Shown: positions 17,865-25,931, counted from the first letter of the stretch. The stretch: DNA of 40,671 bases from Novosphingobium sp. (GCA_015657645.1 JACDQK010000122.1:1-40671), one strand, 5' to 3'. Program-made: numbers and translations. Notes: generated from the letters alone by a model not told the origin.

Positions 17865-19367
17865 ATGTCCGCCGAATTGACCTTCGCGCAATCCGCTCCG
17901 CGCCGCACCGGGCTTGCCGCCTGGCTGGGCGCGCGTCCGACTGCGCGTGAAGGCTTGCTGCTTGGCCTGGCCCTGGCGCTGCTGACCTGTTTGCCGGTGC
18001 TGGTCGCGAAGTATCCGCAGATGGTGGACTATGCCGCGCACCTGGCACGCTACTATGTGATGCTGGAGCGCGGCGATAACGGCTTCCTGCAGCGCTATTA
18101 CGAGTTCGACTGGAAGTGGTCGGGCAACCTCGGCGCAGACCTGCTGGTCCAGCCGCTGGCCGCGCTGTTCGGGCTGGAGACAGCGGGGCGAATCATCGCT
18201 GGCCTGGTCCCGCTGCTGACCGCGCTGGGCATCGTCGCAGTCGAATGGAGCCTGCGCCGCCGGATCGGCATCGGCGCGCTGCTGGCGCTTTGCTTCGTCT
18301 GGTCACCGGGCCTGATCCTGGGTTTCCTCAACTTCGGGCTGGCCCAGGCCGCCGCGCTGTTCGCCTTCGCCGCCTGGGTGCGGCTGGAGGGCAAGGCCTG
18401 GCGGCCGCTGCTGTTCATGCCGGTCGGCGTGGCAGTGTGGGTCATGCACGTTTCGGGCTGGGGGATGCTTGGCATCCTGGTCTTCGGGTATGAATGGAGC
18501 CGCCATAAGGGCCTGTCCGCCTTCCTCGCGCCCTGGCCGCTGTTCCTGCCCTTCGCCTCGCTGGTCATGGGCGACAATCCCAGCGGCCTGCCGAGCTATG
18601 GCCCCAACATGTGGGTCTTCAAATGGGCGATCTGGAAGCAGGCGATGCGCGACGGGATCGTCTGGCTCGATCATGCCAGCCTGATGCTGGTCGGCGCGGT
18701 GCTCTTCTGCTCGCTGCTGCTGCGCCGGATCGACGGGCGGCTCGGCTGGGCGGCGGCGATCCTGCTGATCGGCTCGATCGCCATCCCGCGCCACATCTTC
18801 GGCGGCGACCTGGCCGATGCGCGGATGATCTATTCGGGCCTGCTGGTCGGCTGCCTGGCCTTGAGCTGGCAGGTCCCGCGCTGGCTGCTGTGGCTGGCCC
18901 CGGCGCTGTTCCTGGCCCGGATCAGCGTGACGATCGACAACTGGCAGCGCGGCTCGGCCGAGACCGAACGACTGCTGGCCGCGCTCGATCACCTGCCGCA
19001 AGGCGCGCGCGTCGCCAACCTGGTCGTCACTAACAGCGCCGTCTGGGGCTATAACACGCAGGAGCACATTGGCGGCTATGCCGTGCTGCACCGCAATGTG
19101 CTGATCAACGCCCACTTCGCCGTGCCGGGGATCCACATGATCCGCCTGAAGGACGGCGGGCCGAACTTCCGCGATCCCAGCCAGCGGCTGCTGTGGCGGC
19201 CGGGCCGGCCGATCGATCTGGCGAACTGGGCACCGGCCAAGGACATGGACTGGCTATGGTACGTGGGCCCGCGCGAACCCGATGCCCTGCCGGCCGGAGC
19301 CGTGGTCGTTTACCGCGCGCCCGGCACCCTCGTGGCGCGACTTGCAAAAGTTCCGGGCGATAGCTAA
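17865..19367 (+). CDS. Multi-pass membrane protein, unknown function
   Basis: About 500 residues with roughly ten hydrophobic helices (for example LLLGLALALLTCLPVLVA, LLALCFVWSPGLILGFLNFGL, WLLWLAPALFLARI) and a C-terminal soluble part of ~130 residues. Early in the protein, after the first helix, is MVDYAAHLARYY, in a position where GT-C-type membrane glycosyltransferases carry an acidic loop; that resemblance is only suggestive. The ATG at 17865 is preferred to a TTG two codons earlier. It sits between tRNA-Trp and secE, splitting a pair often adjacent. Codon use is native. I do not recognise a named family. Confidence 0.75.
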   Translation: MSAELTFAQSAPRRTGLAAWLGARPTAREGLLLGLALALLTCLPVLVAKYPQMVDYAAHLARYYVMLERGDNGFLQRYYEFDWKWSGNLGADLLVQPLAALFGLETAGRIIAGLVPLLTALGIVAVEWSLRRRIGIGALLALCFVWSPGLILGFLNFGLAQAAALFAFAAWVRLEGKAWRPLLFMPVGVAVWVMHVSGWGMLGILVFGYEWSRHKGLSAFLAPWPLFLPFASLVMGDNPSGLPSYGPNMWVFKWAIWKQAMRDGIVWLDHASLMLVGAVLFCSLLLRRIDGRLGWAAAILLIGSIAIPRHIFGGDLADARMIYSGLLVGCLALSWQVPRWLLWLAPALFLARISVTIDNWQRGSAETERLLAALDHLPQGARVANLVVTNSAVWGYNTQEHIGGYAVLHRNVLINAHFAVPGIHMIRLKDGGPNFRDPSQRLLWRPGRPIDLANWAPAKDMDWLWYVGPREPDALPAGAVVVYRAPGTLVARLAKVPGDS

Positions 19368-19376
19368 GTGCGGCGG

Positions 19377-19454
19377 TGTCTTCCGACATAGGAGAACACA
19401 TCGCCCCTCCCGGTCACCACGATCGGGGCGGCGATGAGCCCTTGGCGGAAGACA
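19377..19454 (+). ncRNA. Nested inverted repeats in the secE leader (candidate RNA element)
   Basis: TGTCTTCCG (19377-19385) is perfectly complementary to CGGAAGACA (19446-19454). Inside it, CATCGCC (19399-19405) pairs with GGCGATG (19430-19436), and CCCG (19409-19412) with CGGG (19424-19427). The result would be a 78-base branched or extended hairpin ending 32 bases before the secE ATG. No T-run follows, so a simple terminator is unlikely; a leader RNA or processing site is possible. Confidence 0.5.
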
Positions 19455-19486
19455 GGAACGAAACTCAAGTGACAGGCTAGGAAGCC

Positions 19487-19681
19487 ATGGCCAAGATCAA
19501 TCCCGGCGAATTCATGCGTCAGGTCCAGGCGGAAGCACGCAAGGTTGTGTGGCCGACCCGCCAGGAAACCACGACCACCGCGATCTTCGTGGGAATCATG
19601 ATGCTGGTCCTGGCGCTGTTTTTCCTCGGCGTGGACACGGTCTTCGGTGCGATCGTCAGCTGGCTGCTGTCGCTGGCCTGA
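19487..19681 (+). CDS. secE: Preprotein translocase subunit SecE
   Basis: 64-residue SecE of the short single-helix type. The amphipathic N-terminal segment FMRQVQAEARKVVWPTRQETTTT carries the family hallmark VVWPTRQE, followed by one membrane helix (IFVGIMMLVLALFFLGVDTVF) and a short C-terminal hydrophobic segment. It stabilises SecY in the inner-membrane translocon. nusG follows 32 bases downstream, so they form the usual secE-nusG pair. Confidence 0.95.
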   Translation: MAKINPGEFMRQVQAEARKVVWPTRQETTTTAIFVGIMMLVLALFFLGVDTVFGAIVSWLLSLA

Positions 19682-19713
19682 TCCGAAGCTAACCCAGATA
19701 CGGAAATTTCAAC

Positions 19714-20250
19714 ATGGCTCGCTGGTACATCATCCACGCCTACTCGGGTTTCGAGAACAAGGTGCGCGAATCGATCCTGTCCGAGGCTGAACGCCTGGGC
19801 CTGTCGGCGCTGGTCGAAGCGGTCGAGGTTCCGGCCGAAACCGTGACCGAAGTAAAGCGCGGCAAGAAGGTCCAGGTCGAACGCAAGACCATGCCGGGCT
19901 ATGTCCTGGCCAAGCTGGCGATGAACGACGACGTCTATCACCTCGTCAAGAACACCGCGAAGGTCACCGGCTTCCTCGGCAACAACAACAAGCCGCAGCC
20001 GATCTCTGACCGCGAAGCCGCCCGCTATTTCGGCGCGCGCGATGCCGCCGCGGCCGAACCCAAGAAGCACATCAGCGTCGATTACGAGATCGGCGATTCG
20101 GTCAAGGTGCTCGACGGCCCGTTCAACTCGTTCACCGGCATCGTCGAAGAGCTCGATTTCGACAAGAACCGGGTCAAGGTTTCGGTCTCGATCTTCGGCC
20201 GCGCCACCCCGGTGGAGCTGGACTTCGAGCACGTCGAACTGGTCAAGTAA
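19714..20250 (+). CDS. nusG: Transcription termination/antitermination factor NusG
   Basis: 178 residues. NGN domain: RWYIIHAYSGFENKVRESI, KVQVERKTMPGYVLAKLAMNDDVYHLVKN and GFLGNNNKPQPIS. C-terminal KOW domain: GDSVKVLDGPFNSFTGIVEELDFDKNRVKV and SIFGRATPVELDFEHVELVK. NusG binds RNA polymerase and connects it to Rho and the ribosome. In most bacteria rplK would follow; here the next genes are a restriction-modification pair and a protease before rplK at 23431. No clear terminator is seen in the 56 bases before the next gene. Confidence 0.97.
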   Translation: MARWYIIHAYSGFENKVRESILSEAERLGLSALVEAVEVPAETVTEVKRGKKVQVERKTMPGYVLAKLAMNDDVYHLVKNTAKVTGFLGNNNKPQPISDREAARYFGARDAAAAEPKKHISVDYEIGDSVKVLDGPFNSFTGIVEELDFDKNRVKVSVSIFGRATPVELDFEHVELVK

Positions 20251-20266
20251 GGCGGCTGTTTTCGCT

Positions 20267-20296
20267 TTGCATTCAAGCTCTCGAGCCTGCTAAGAT
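20267..20296 (+). promoter_or_regulatory. Putative promoter of the restriction endonuclease gene
   Basis: TTGCAT (20267-20272) and TAAGAT (20291-20296) are 18 bases apart, each differing from the sigma70 consensus at two positions. The ATG at 20307 is only 10 bases after the -10 box and has no ribosome-binding site, so the transcript from here would be leaderless or nearly so. Confidence 0.55.
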
Positions 20297-20306
20297 CAAC
20301 GGTGCT

Positions 20307-20966
20307 ATGGGAGTCCAAGACGACAGGCGGGAGATAGAACAGATCGAACTCTTTGAGCTCGATCTGCCGACCGGAAAGAGTCGCGCTGGGACCGATGCGA
20401 TTTTGACTGTGGGCTCGGTCACGGTCGAGTTCGAACTGAAGAGCACCACCAAAGATACCGTTACTACCGTTCGAGACTTTGGGATGGAGCACATCGAGAA
20501 GTGGTCCAACAAGCACTGGCTCTTTGGATTCTACACTCCGAAAGGGAATGCGCTTCGGTATACTCGCTACGCTTCGCCCGGCATGATGGCGCCTTGGATC
20601 GAAGGTCGGCGCCAATACATTGAAGCCGATTTTCGATTGGCCCAGCTCGCGCCCGAAAGGCTTGTCCTCGAAGACCTCTATCAATTGCTTGGTCATCAGG
20701 AAATCTACTCGCTTGACCAAGCGAGAACGCTCCAGAAATTGCAGCTTCGTGAAGAAGAGTACCGGAGCTTTCAGGATCTGGAGGCGGGCTTTTCGGCCCA
20801 AGCTATGCTCGATTTATTGAAAATGCGGTGTGCCTATGTCATCCGACGCGGCAGCACTCTCAATAATCCGCATATCCCCAAGGCGGTTCTCGAAGCATTC
20901 CCTAAGATCACGTCAAATCATGCGTCTGAGCTTCGGGAGCTTGTGGCTCAATCGCTGAACAGCTGA
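20307..20966 (+). CDS. Putative type II restriction endonuclease
   Basis: 219-residue protein of unrecognised family, interpreted as the endonuclease partner of the adjacent cytosine-5 methyltransferase. Near the N-terminus D30, then E43 and K45 in VEFELKSTT fit a PD-(D/E)xK nuclease core, with the E-x-K on a predicted beta strand. HIEKWSNKHWLFGFYTPKG and APWIEGRRQYI follow, and the rest is helical and charged. Base composition is clearly more AT-rich than the flanking nusG and rplK genes, a sign of transfer. Its 3' end overlaps the convergent methyltransferase gene by 19 bases. No controller (C) protein is seen. The function is inferred mainly from context. Confidence 0.68.
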   Translation: MGVQDDRREIEQIELFELDLPTGKSRAGTDAILTVGSVTVEFELKSTTKDTVTTVRDFGMEHIEKWSNKHWLFGFYTPKGNALRYTRYASPGMMAPWIEGRRQYIEADFRLAQLAPERLVLEDLYQLLGHQEIYSLDQARTLQKLQLREEEYRSFQDLEAGFSAQAMLDLLKMRCAYVIRRGSTLNNPHIPKAVLEAFPKITSNHASELRELVAQSLNS

Positions 20967-22075
20967 TCATGAATGCTGCTCCCAAGTGAATAAGCTACCG
21001 GAGGGCAAACAGAATTCCCGATTAGCCCAAGCCGCTGGTAAACCGCCCCTTGGAATTCCCAGCTCAGGGGAAAACCCTGGAGTACTTGGCATTCCTCGAC
21101 GCAAAGTCGGTACGTCCCGTCTCGAGTAGGGAATGAAGCTGCGAGGGAGCGACTTGGGGAAACGCCATGCGGCCAAATTCCCAGCTCTGCCCACTTCGCA
21201 ACCGATGCAGTGCTATTGGCGATCGAAGTGGTTTGTCTTGGCCCGGTCAATGTGCATCGAAGCGTCGGTGCCAAGCCATCAAAGCCTGCTTCATTCAAGC
21301 CAAGCGCAGACCGTACACCGCGCTTGATCGTACTCGTTGGGATTAGCGCGGCATCAAAACTTCTTTTGGATTTGCGGAGCGAGCCGACAATTATGGCTCG
21401 ACGTCGATCCTGAGGAACGCCAAAATCCTTTGCGGATAGCACGAAGCTCGTGAGGCTGTATTCAGCGCTCAGTTCCTGGAGAATCCGATCACGATATCCG
21501 GAAAACTTCTGGGACAGGAACCCCAAGACGTTTTCGATTACAAACGCCCTTGGCTGGATGGCGTGCACTGCTCGCAGGAATTCTGGAAACATGTCACGTC
21601 CATCAAGCTGACCGTTACGGCGTCCCGCGATGGAAAATGGCTGGCACGGCGGTCCGCCATGCAAAAGGTCAACTTTGCCCTTGTACTTGCGCCAGTCCAC
21701 GCGCGTGACATCGCCGTCTTTGCCGGAATAGACAGTCCAATCAGGCTTGTTGTGGCGAAGCGTGTCCCCAGCAAAGTCCAAGACATCGTATGAAGCAACG
21801 TGCTCAAAACCAGATCGGTCAAAACCAAGGTCTAGTCCGCCACCGCCGCTGAACAGCGACAAAACCCGGACGCCATTCGAGTTGAGCCGAGGCATTTCCT
21901 CGTTCGGGTCATAGCGAACTGAAAGGGTAGCTTGGGGGCGCTCGGATGCACGCCGCTCAGCCTGCTTTCTCGCGAGCTGGGAAAGCCGGGACGAAACTGC
22001 ATATGCTTCGCGCCGCTCATCAGTGATGTCCCATGGAATGTGGTTGCTTTCGAGCATGGCGGGAGTTTGATTCAT
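20948..22075 (-). CDS. DNA (cytosine-5) methyltransferase
   Basis: 375-residue C5 methyltransferase with the motifs in order: motif I VLSLFSGGGGLDLGF (residues 71-85), motif IV GGPPCQPFS with catalytic C144, motif VI ENV (181-183), motif VIII PQDRRR (221-226), a short target-recognition region around PTLRCTLTGPRQTTS, and motif X GNSVCPPVAYSLG. It transfers a methyl group from AdoMet to cytosine in a specific site and would protect host DNA from the partner nuclease. An N-terminal extension of ~65 residues precedes motif I. Composition is AT-richer than the surroundings. The ATG at 22075 is used; 22057 is an in-frame alternative. The recognition sequence cannot be deduced here. Confidence 0.93.
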   Translation of the reverse strand: MNQTPAMLESNHIPWDITDERREAYAVSSRLSQLARKQAERRASERPQATLSVRYDPNEEMPRLNSNGVRVLSLFSGGGGLDLGFDRSGFEHVASYDVLDFAGDTLRHNKPDWTVYSGKDGDVTRVDWRKYKGKVDLLHGGPPCQPFSIAGRRNGQLDGRDMFPEFLRAVHAIQPRAFVIENVLGFLSQKFSGYRDRILQELSAEYSLTSFVLSAKDFGVPQDRRRAIIVGSLRKSKRSFDAALIPTSTIKRGVRSALGLNEAGFDGLAPTLRCTLTGPRQTTSIANSTASVAKWAELGIWPHGVSPSRSLAASFPTRDGTYRLCVEECQVLQGFPLSWEFQGAVYQRLGLIGNSVCPPVAYSLGSSIHDQLFSD

Positions 22076-22159
22076 TCGCTGTCGTTCCGCAAGTGTTCTG
22101 GGCCAATTTTCTGTGGCAGAAAGCTCCGCAATCGAGGTTTCAAGCGCTAAATGCCACGC

Positions 22160-23215
22160 CTAGCGGCTGCAGACGGCCGTGTTGCCCTTGTCGGCGCCGA
22201 TCCGGCTGCTGGCGCGCTGGGTGTTGATCGTGATCCCCTGCGCGGCGCAGCTGCGCAGCTGGAAGCGGACCTTGCGGGCCTTGAAGTCCAGGCTGACCTT
22301 GCGGAAGTTTTCCATCAGATCAGTGCCGAGCAGCAGCGCCGGCTTGCTATCCAGCCCGAACACTTCAAACGGCGGCACGTCGGCAAAGGCCACCGGCACG
22401 TTGCTCATGATCACGCCGCCGACGCGCAGCTCGCGCACCGTCGCCATTTCCAGCTTGATCGCCTTGCCGGTCACCCCGATCACTTCGATCGGCTCGAGCG
22501 TAGCCTGACGGCGGCGGATAATCTGGTTGCGCAGCGCCATGTTGCCGATTGTGATTTCCGAGCCGGTATCGACCACGGCATCAAGCGGCAGGCGGTTGGC
22601 GCTGACCTGGGTGAGGATCAGCTGGCCGCGCTTGAGCCGCGCGGTCACCACGATTTCCCCATCCATCCGCGGGGCCGGCTTCTTGGCATCGTCGACGCTG
22701 ATCCGGCGCTTCTCGAAATCGAGCATCAGCCGCTGTTCAACCAGGGCATCGAGCCCGATCATCCCGGTCGCGCCAATGTCACGCTCGTCCAGCCGGGGCA
22801 GTTCCAGGTCACGGAAGGCCGAGGGGCCAAGCTGCAACGCATCGACCAGCACCCGTTCGACCCGGCGACTTTCGGTTATGCCGTTGAGCAGGGCCGGCCG
22901 CCCCGGCGGCAGGCGCAGGGCCGAGGCGAGGCGCGAGCCGATCACCGAGGTATCGGCCCCGCTATCGACCACGAAGCGATAGGGCCCGGTGCCGTTGACG
23001 CCGACCGCGACCGTCAGGCGCGAGCGCAGCTTGCGCGCGGCCAGTTCCTCACCGCCGATCGCCAGGCTGTCGTCGATCACGGCCGGGGTCAGCGGGGGCA
23101 TCTTGAAGGCCGGATCGATCGGCTTGCGCTTTGGCGCGGCGCTGGCCGGGACCAGCAGCAGTGCCGCGCCAAGGGCGAGCGCAAAGGGAATCGTGCGGGC
23201 AGGCAGCTGGGGCAT
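22160..23215 (-). CDS. Exported retropepsin-like aspartyl protease, two domains
   Basis: About 351 residues. Start at 23215 is preferred because AGAGAGG lies four bases upstream and a signal peptide follows directly (LPARTIPFALALGAALLLVPASA). The mature protein has two retropepsin-like halves: FVVDSGADTSVI near residue 85 and AVVDTGSEITIG near residue 205, each with the D-(S/T)-G catalytic triplet, and later GLDSKPALLLGTDLMENF. A single chain can therefore supply both aspartates. High-GC native composition. It is convergent with nusG and codirectional with the methyltransferase, 84 bases upstream of it. Confidence 0.82.
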   Translation of the reverse strand: MPQLPARTIPFALALGAALLLVPASAAPKRKPIDPAFKMPPLTPAVIDDSLAIGGEELAARKLRSRLTVAVGVNGTGPYRFVVDSGADTSVIGSRLASALRLPPGRPALLNGITESRRVERVLVDALQLGPSAFRDLELPRLDERDIGATGMIGLDALVEQRLMLDFEKRRISVDDAKKPAPRMDGEIVVTARLKRGQLILTQVSANRLPLDAVVDTGSEITIGNMALRNQIIRRRQATLEPIEVIGVTGKAIKLEMATVRELRVGGVIMSNVPVAFADVPPFEVFGLDSKPALLLGTDLMENFRKVSLDFKARKVRFQLRSCAAQGITINTQRASSRIGADKGNTAVCSR

Positions 23216-23270
23216 GACCCTCTCTTCATCGGCCATCCGCGCCGGAAGGGCCAGCCAGGTTCGACGAAGG

Positions 23271-23299
23271 TTGCATTTGCGGCGACTTTCGCCTAGGCG
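23271..23299 (+). promoter_or_regulatory. Possible promoter for rplK-rplA
   Basis: TTGCAT (23271-23276), a 17-base spacer and TAGGCG (23294-23299). The -10 match is weak. A separate promoter is needed because rplK no longer follows nusG directly and the gene between faces the other way. Confidence 0.35.
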
Positions 23300-23339
23300 C
23301 GCGCCTTCGCTTGGGTTCCCCGAGTGATTCCGTGCGGGA

Positions 23340-23407
23340 GAAGGGCCTGGCCCTTCGTTTGACCGCTTACTCTGAAGCCCGCGCGTCCAACGAAGTTGGG
23401 CAGGGCT
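23340..23407 (+). promoter_or_regulatory. rplK leader with candidate L1-binding structure
   Basis: GAAGGGC-CTG-GCCCTTC (23340-23356) forms a 7-bp hairpin. After it, AGCCC (23376-23380) pairs with GGGCT (23403-23407) around an internal loop and a second stem, CCAAC-GAA-GTTGG (23387-23399). Two short stems separated by an asymmetric internal loop upstream of rplK resemble the L1 autoregulatory site of rplKA mRNA leaders. The identity to known L1 sites is by shape only. Confidence 0.45.
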
Positions 23408-23430
23408 GACAGGAAGAAAGGAGGCCCATC

Positions 23431-23862
23431 GTGGCCAAGAAGATTGAAGGCTATATCAAGCTGCAGGTTCCTGCAGGCAAGGCGACCCCGTCGCCGCCGA
23501 TCGGTCCGGCCCTGGGCCAGCGCGGCGTCAACATCATGGAATTCTGCAAGGCGTTCAACGCCGCGACGCAGGACCTTGAGCCCGCCATGCCGATCCCGAC
23601 CATCATCACGGTCTATGCCGATCGCAGCTTCACTTTCGTCACCAAGACCCCGCCTGCTACCTTCCTGATCAAGAAGGCGCTGGGGCTGAAGTCGGGCTCG
23701 AAGGAGCCGGGCAAGGTTTCCGCCGGAACGATCAAGCGCTCGCAGCTGGCCGAGATTGCCCAGACCAAGATGGTCGATCTCAACGCCAACGACATCGAAG
23801 CAGCAACGAAGATCATCGAAGGCTCCGCTCGCGCGATGGGCCTGCAGGTTGTGGAGGGCTAA
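23431..23862 (+). CDS. rplK: 50S ribosomal protein L11
   Basis: 143 residues with a GTG start preceded by AAAGGAGG. Diagnostic segments are [41 protein letters not shown] N-terminal domain and the RNA-binding C-terminal domain ([37 protein letters not shown]). L11 binds 23S rRNA at the GTPase-associated centre. rplA begins four bases after the stop. Confidence 0.97.
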   Translation: MAKKIEGYIKLQVPAGKATPSPPIGPALGQRGVNIMEFCKAFNAATQDLEPAMPIPTIITVYADRSFTFVTKTPPATFLIKKALGLKSGSKEPGKVSAGTIKRSQLAEIAQTKMVDLNANDIEAATKIIEGSARAMGLQVVEG

Positions 23863-23866
23863 GATC

Positions 23867-24565
23867 ATGGCACAGACCAAGAAGGCCAAGATGCTGGCCG
23901 AAAAGCTGGGCGACAACCAGGCCGTGCACGGCTTTGACGATGCGCTGAAGCTGCTGCGCGAACTCAAGACCACCAAGTTTGACGAAACCCTCGAAGTTTC
24001 GCTCAACCTCGGCGTCGATCCCCGCCACGCCGACCAGATGGTCCGCGGCATGGTGACGCTGCCTTCGGGCACCGGCAAGGACGTCAAGGTTGCGGTCTTC
24101 GCCCGCGGTGACAAGGCCGAAGCCGCTCTGGCTGCCGGGGCTGACAAGGTTGGCGCCGAAGACCTGCTGGAAGACATGCAGAACGGCAATCTCGACTATG
24201 GCCGCGTGATCGCCACGCCTGACCTGATGGGTCTGGTCGGCCGTCTCGGCAAGGTGCTGGGTCCCAAGGGCCTGATGCCGAACCCGAAGCTGGGCACCGT
24301 CACCCCGAACGTCGCCGAAGCGGTCAAGGCTGCCAAGGGCGGCCAGATCGAATTCCGCGTCGAAAAGGCCGGGATCATCCACGGCGGCATCGGCAAGATG
24401 AGCTTCAGCGATGATGCGCTGAAGGCCAACTTCGAAGCTTTCGTCGATGCCGTGGTCAAGGCCAAGCCGTCGGGCGCCAAGGGCAAGTACCTGCGCAAGG
24501 CCGGTCTGTCCTCGTCGATGGGCCCGGGCCTCAAGCTCGACGTGGCGCAGGTTCACAGCGCCTAA
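23867..24565 (+). CDS. rplA: 50S ribosomal protein L1
   Basis: 232 residues. Typical segments: [60 protein letters not shown] and [21 protein letters not shown]1 forms the mobile stalk of the large subunit and represses its own operon by binding the mRNA leader. It ends the rplK-rplA unit; rplJ-rplL do not follow, and a strong terminator lies just downstream. Confidence 0.97.
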   Translation: MAQTKKAKMLAEKLGDNQAVHGFDDALKLLRELKTTKFDETLEVSLNLGVDPRHADQMVRGMVTLPSGTGKDVKVAVFARGDKAEAALAAGADKVGAEDLLEDMQNGNLDYGRVIATPDLMGLVGRLGKVLGPKGLMPNPKLGTVTPNVAEAVKAAKGGQIEFRVEKAGIIHGGIGKMSFSDDALKANFEAFVDAVVKAKPSGAKGKYLRKAGLSSSMGPGLKLDVAQVHSA

Positions 24566-24585
24566 GCTGACCTGAGCCAACCAAA

Positions 24586-24627
24586 CAAAGGGGCCGGGAG
24601 GGGAAACCTTCCCGGCCCTTTTGCTTT
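24586..24627 (+). terminator. Rho-independent terminator after rplA
   Basis: GGGCCGGGA (24591-24599) pairs with TCCCGGCCC (24610-24618), extended by A/T pairs at the base, and is followed by TTTTGCTTT. A textbook terminator 26 bases after the L1 stop. Confidence 0.9.
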
Positions 24628-24659
24628 GTGCCATCCTGCCCGGCGATAGGGAGGATGGG

Positions 24660-25037
24660 ATGCGACTAGCGATGATATTGGCCCTGGCCGCTGGCACGGC
24701 CGCCGCGCCGCCCGCTTCGGTGCCGCAGACTCACGCCCAGATCGACGTGCCGCGCGCCCGGGCGCAGCAGGTGATCGTGCAGAGCCGCGACTTTCCGCCG
24801 GGCGGGGAAAGCGGCTGGCATGTCCACCCGGGAACCGAGGTGGCCTATGTCACTGCCGGGCGCCTCGAACTGCGGATCAAGGGCAAGACCACGGTGCTGG
24901 AGCCGGGTGACAGCTTCACCATGCCGCGCGGGGTGCCCCATAACGGCGCAAACCACGGCGCGGAGCCCGCGCACGTGGTCATCACCCTGGTGGTCGATAA
25001 GGGCGTACCGCCGCGCCAGAGCGTGGCGGCACCCTGA
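24660..25037 (+). CDS. Exported cupin-domain protein
   Basis: 125 residues with an N-terminal signal peptide (MRLAMILALAAGTAAAPPA). The ATG at 24660 follows GGGAGGA. A single small cupin domain follows: SGWHVHPGTEVAYVTAGRLEL carries the two histidines and the glutamate of cupin motif 1, and PGDSFTMPRGVPHNGANHG the glycine/proline and histidine of motif 2, so a metal site is likely. Substrate unknown. It stands alone just after the rplA terminator and converges on the PilZ gene. Confidence 0.83.
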   Translation: MRLAMILALAAGTAAAPPASVPQTHAQIDVPRARAQQVIVQSRDFPPGGESGWHVHPGTEVAYVTAGRLELRIKGKTTVLEPGDSFTMPRGVPHNGANHGAEPAHVVITLVVDKGVPPRQSVAAP

Positions 25038-25043
25038 CGCCGC

Positions 25044-25805
25044 TTACTCGGCGTCGAACAGCTCGATCGTTTGCGGGGGCAGGCTGAGCCCCAGCTCGGT
25101 CTGATTCATCCAGACGATCCGACCCTTGATCGGCTCGAAGCCTTCGAACTCGACCGCGACCTTGTCGCCGATCTCGCGGTCAAGGGCATGCGGCATGAAG
25201 GCGCGGAGCCCGCTGGCCGAGACATTGCGGACCGAACCCGATTCGGCATCGATGACCACCTTGCTCGGCCCCTGGTGCAGATTGTCGCCATAGCGCGGCT
25301 CGTTGCGGTGGTCGGCCTTGCGAACGGTCGTGCGGTTGATCTTGCCGAACATGCCAAGCCCGCTCGGCTTCTTGCGGCGCTGCAGCGGCGAGGAGTCTGA
25401 CGCGGCGATCCCGGCCATGATCTGCTCGCGGCGCGACATCAGGCGATCGTTCGCAGCAGGATTGTTGGCGGCATAATTGGCGGCATGGCTGCCGGCCGCA
25501 GGCAGATAGCGCGCAGCCACGCTGGGATGCAGCGGGCGTTCGAATTCGACGCCGATGCACTGACCGTTGTTCCAGATCAGGGTCACCGCCTGGCTTTCGA
25601 GGCCGGGCAGCTTGAGCCAGGCCTGGCCGTCGGAGGTGGTGGGGAGAAAGCCCGCGACCTGGCAACCGAAGGCCGAGAAGGTCAGCACCTTGACATCGAA
25701 GGCGGTCCGCCCGCGCTCACGCATTGACGCGTCGATGCCCAGCGGCGCGCGCGGCGCGCGGCGCTTCTCGACGATACCGGAGTTGCGAGCGAAATTGATG
25801 GTCAC
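25044..25805 (-). CDS. PilZ-domain protein, two PilZ-like domains
   Basis: 253 residues from the GTG at 25805, chosen because AAGGAG stands eight bases upstream. An RRAPRAPLGIDASMRERG segment near residue 14 opens the first PilZ-like domain (SAFGCQVAGF, GVEFERPL). A linker of ~80 residues leads to a second, RNEPRYG...SASGLRAFMPH...GRIVWMNQTELGLSL. The first resembles the RxxxR c-di-GMP motif; the second has only a weak version, so ligand binding there is uncertain. The protein probably responds to c-di-GMP, or to its absence, to affect surface or motility traits. No partner gene is adjacent. Confidence 0.78.
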   Translation of the reverse strand: MTINFARNSGIVEKRRAPRAPLGIDASMRERGRTAFDVKVLTFSAFGCQVAGFLPTTSDGQAWLKLPGLESQAVTLIWNNGQCIGVEFERPLHPSVAARYLPAAGSHAANYAANNPAANDRLMSRREQIMAGIAASDSSPLQRRKKPSGLGMFGKINRTTVRKADHRNEPRYGDNLHQGPSKVVIDAESGSVRNVSASGLRAFMPHALDREIGDKVAVEFEGFEPIKGRIVWMNQTELGLSLPPQTIELFDAE

Positions 25806-25931
25806 GGTGAAAGCTCCTTGCTCAGGCGAAACAGGTGCGACCCCGAACGCGTTACCGGTTATCACCTGCGTGCAGCAGCTCAACGGCGCATTCGGCGCTG
25901 TCCCATCGTGGGGTTAAGGAGCGTGGTTAAG

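Noticed and set aside
20272..22145. TTCAAGC occurs on both sides of the restriction-modification pair and could be a target-site duplication.
   Set aside because: Seven bases is too short to be meaningful over two ~80-base flanks, and no inverted ends or recombinase gene is present.
22076..22159. Dedicated promoter for the methyltransferase.
   Set aside because: No pair of boxes with acceptable spacing was found; read-through from the protease gene is equally plausible.
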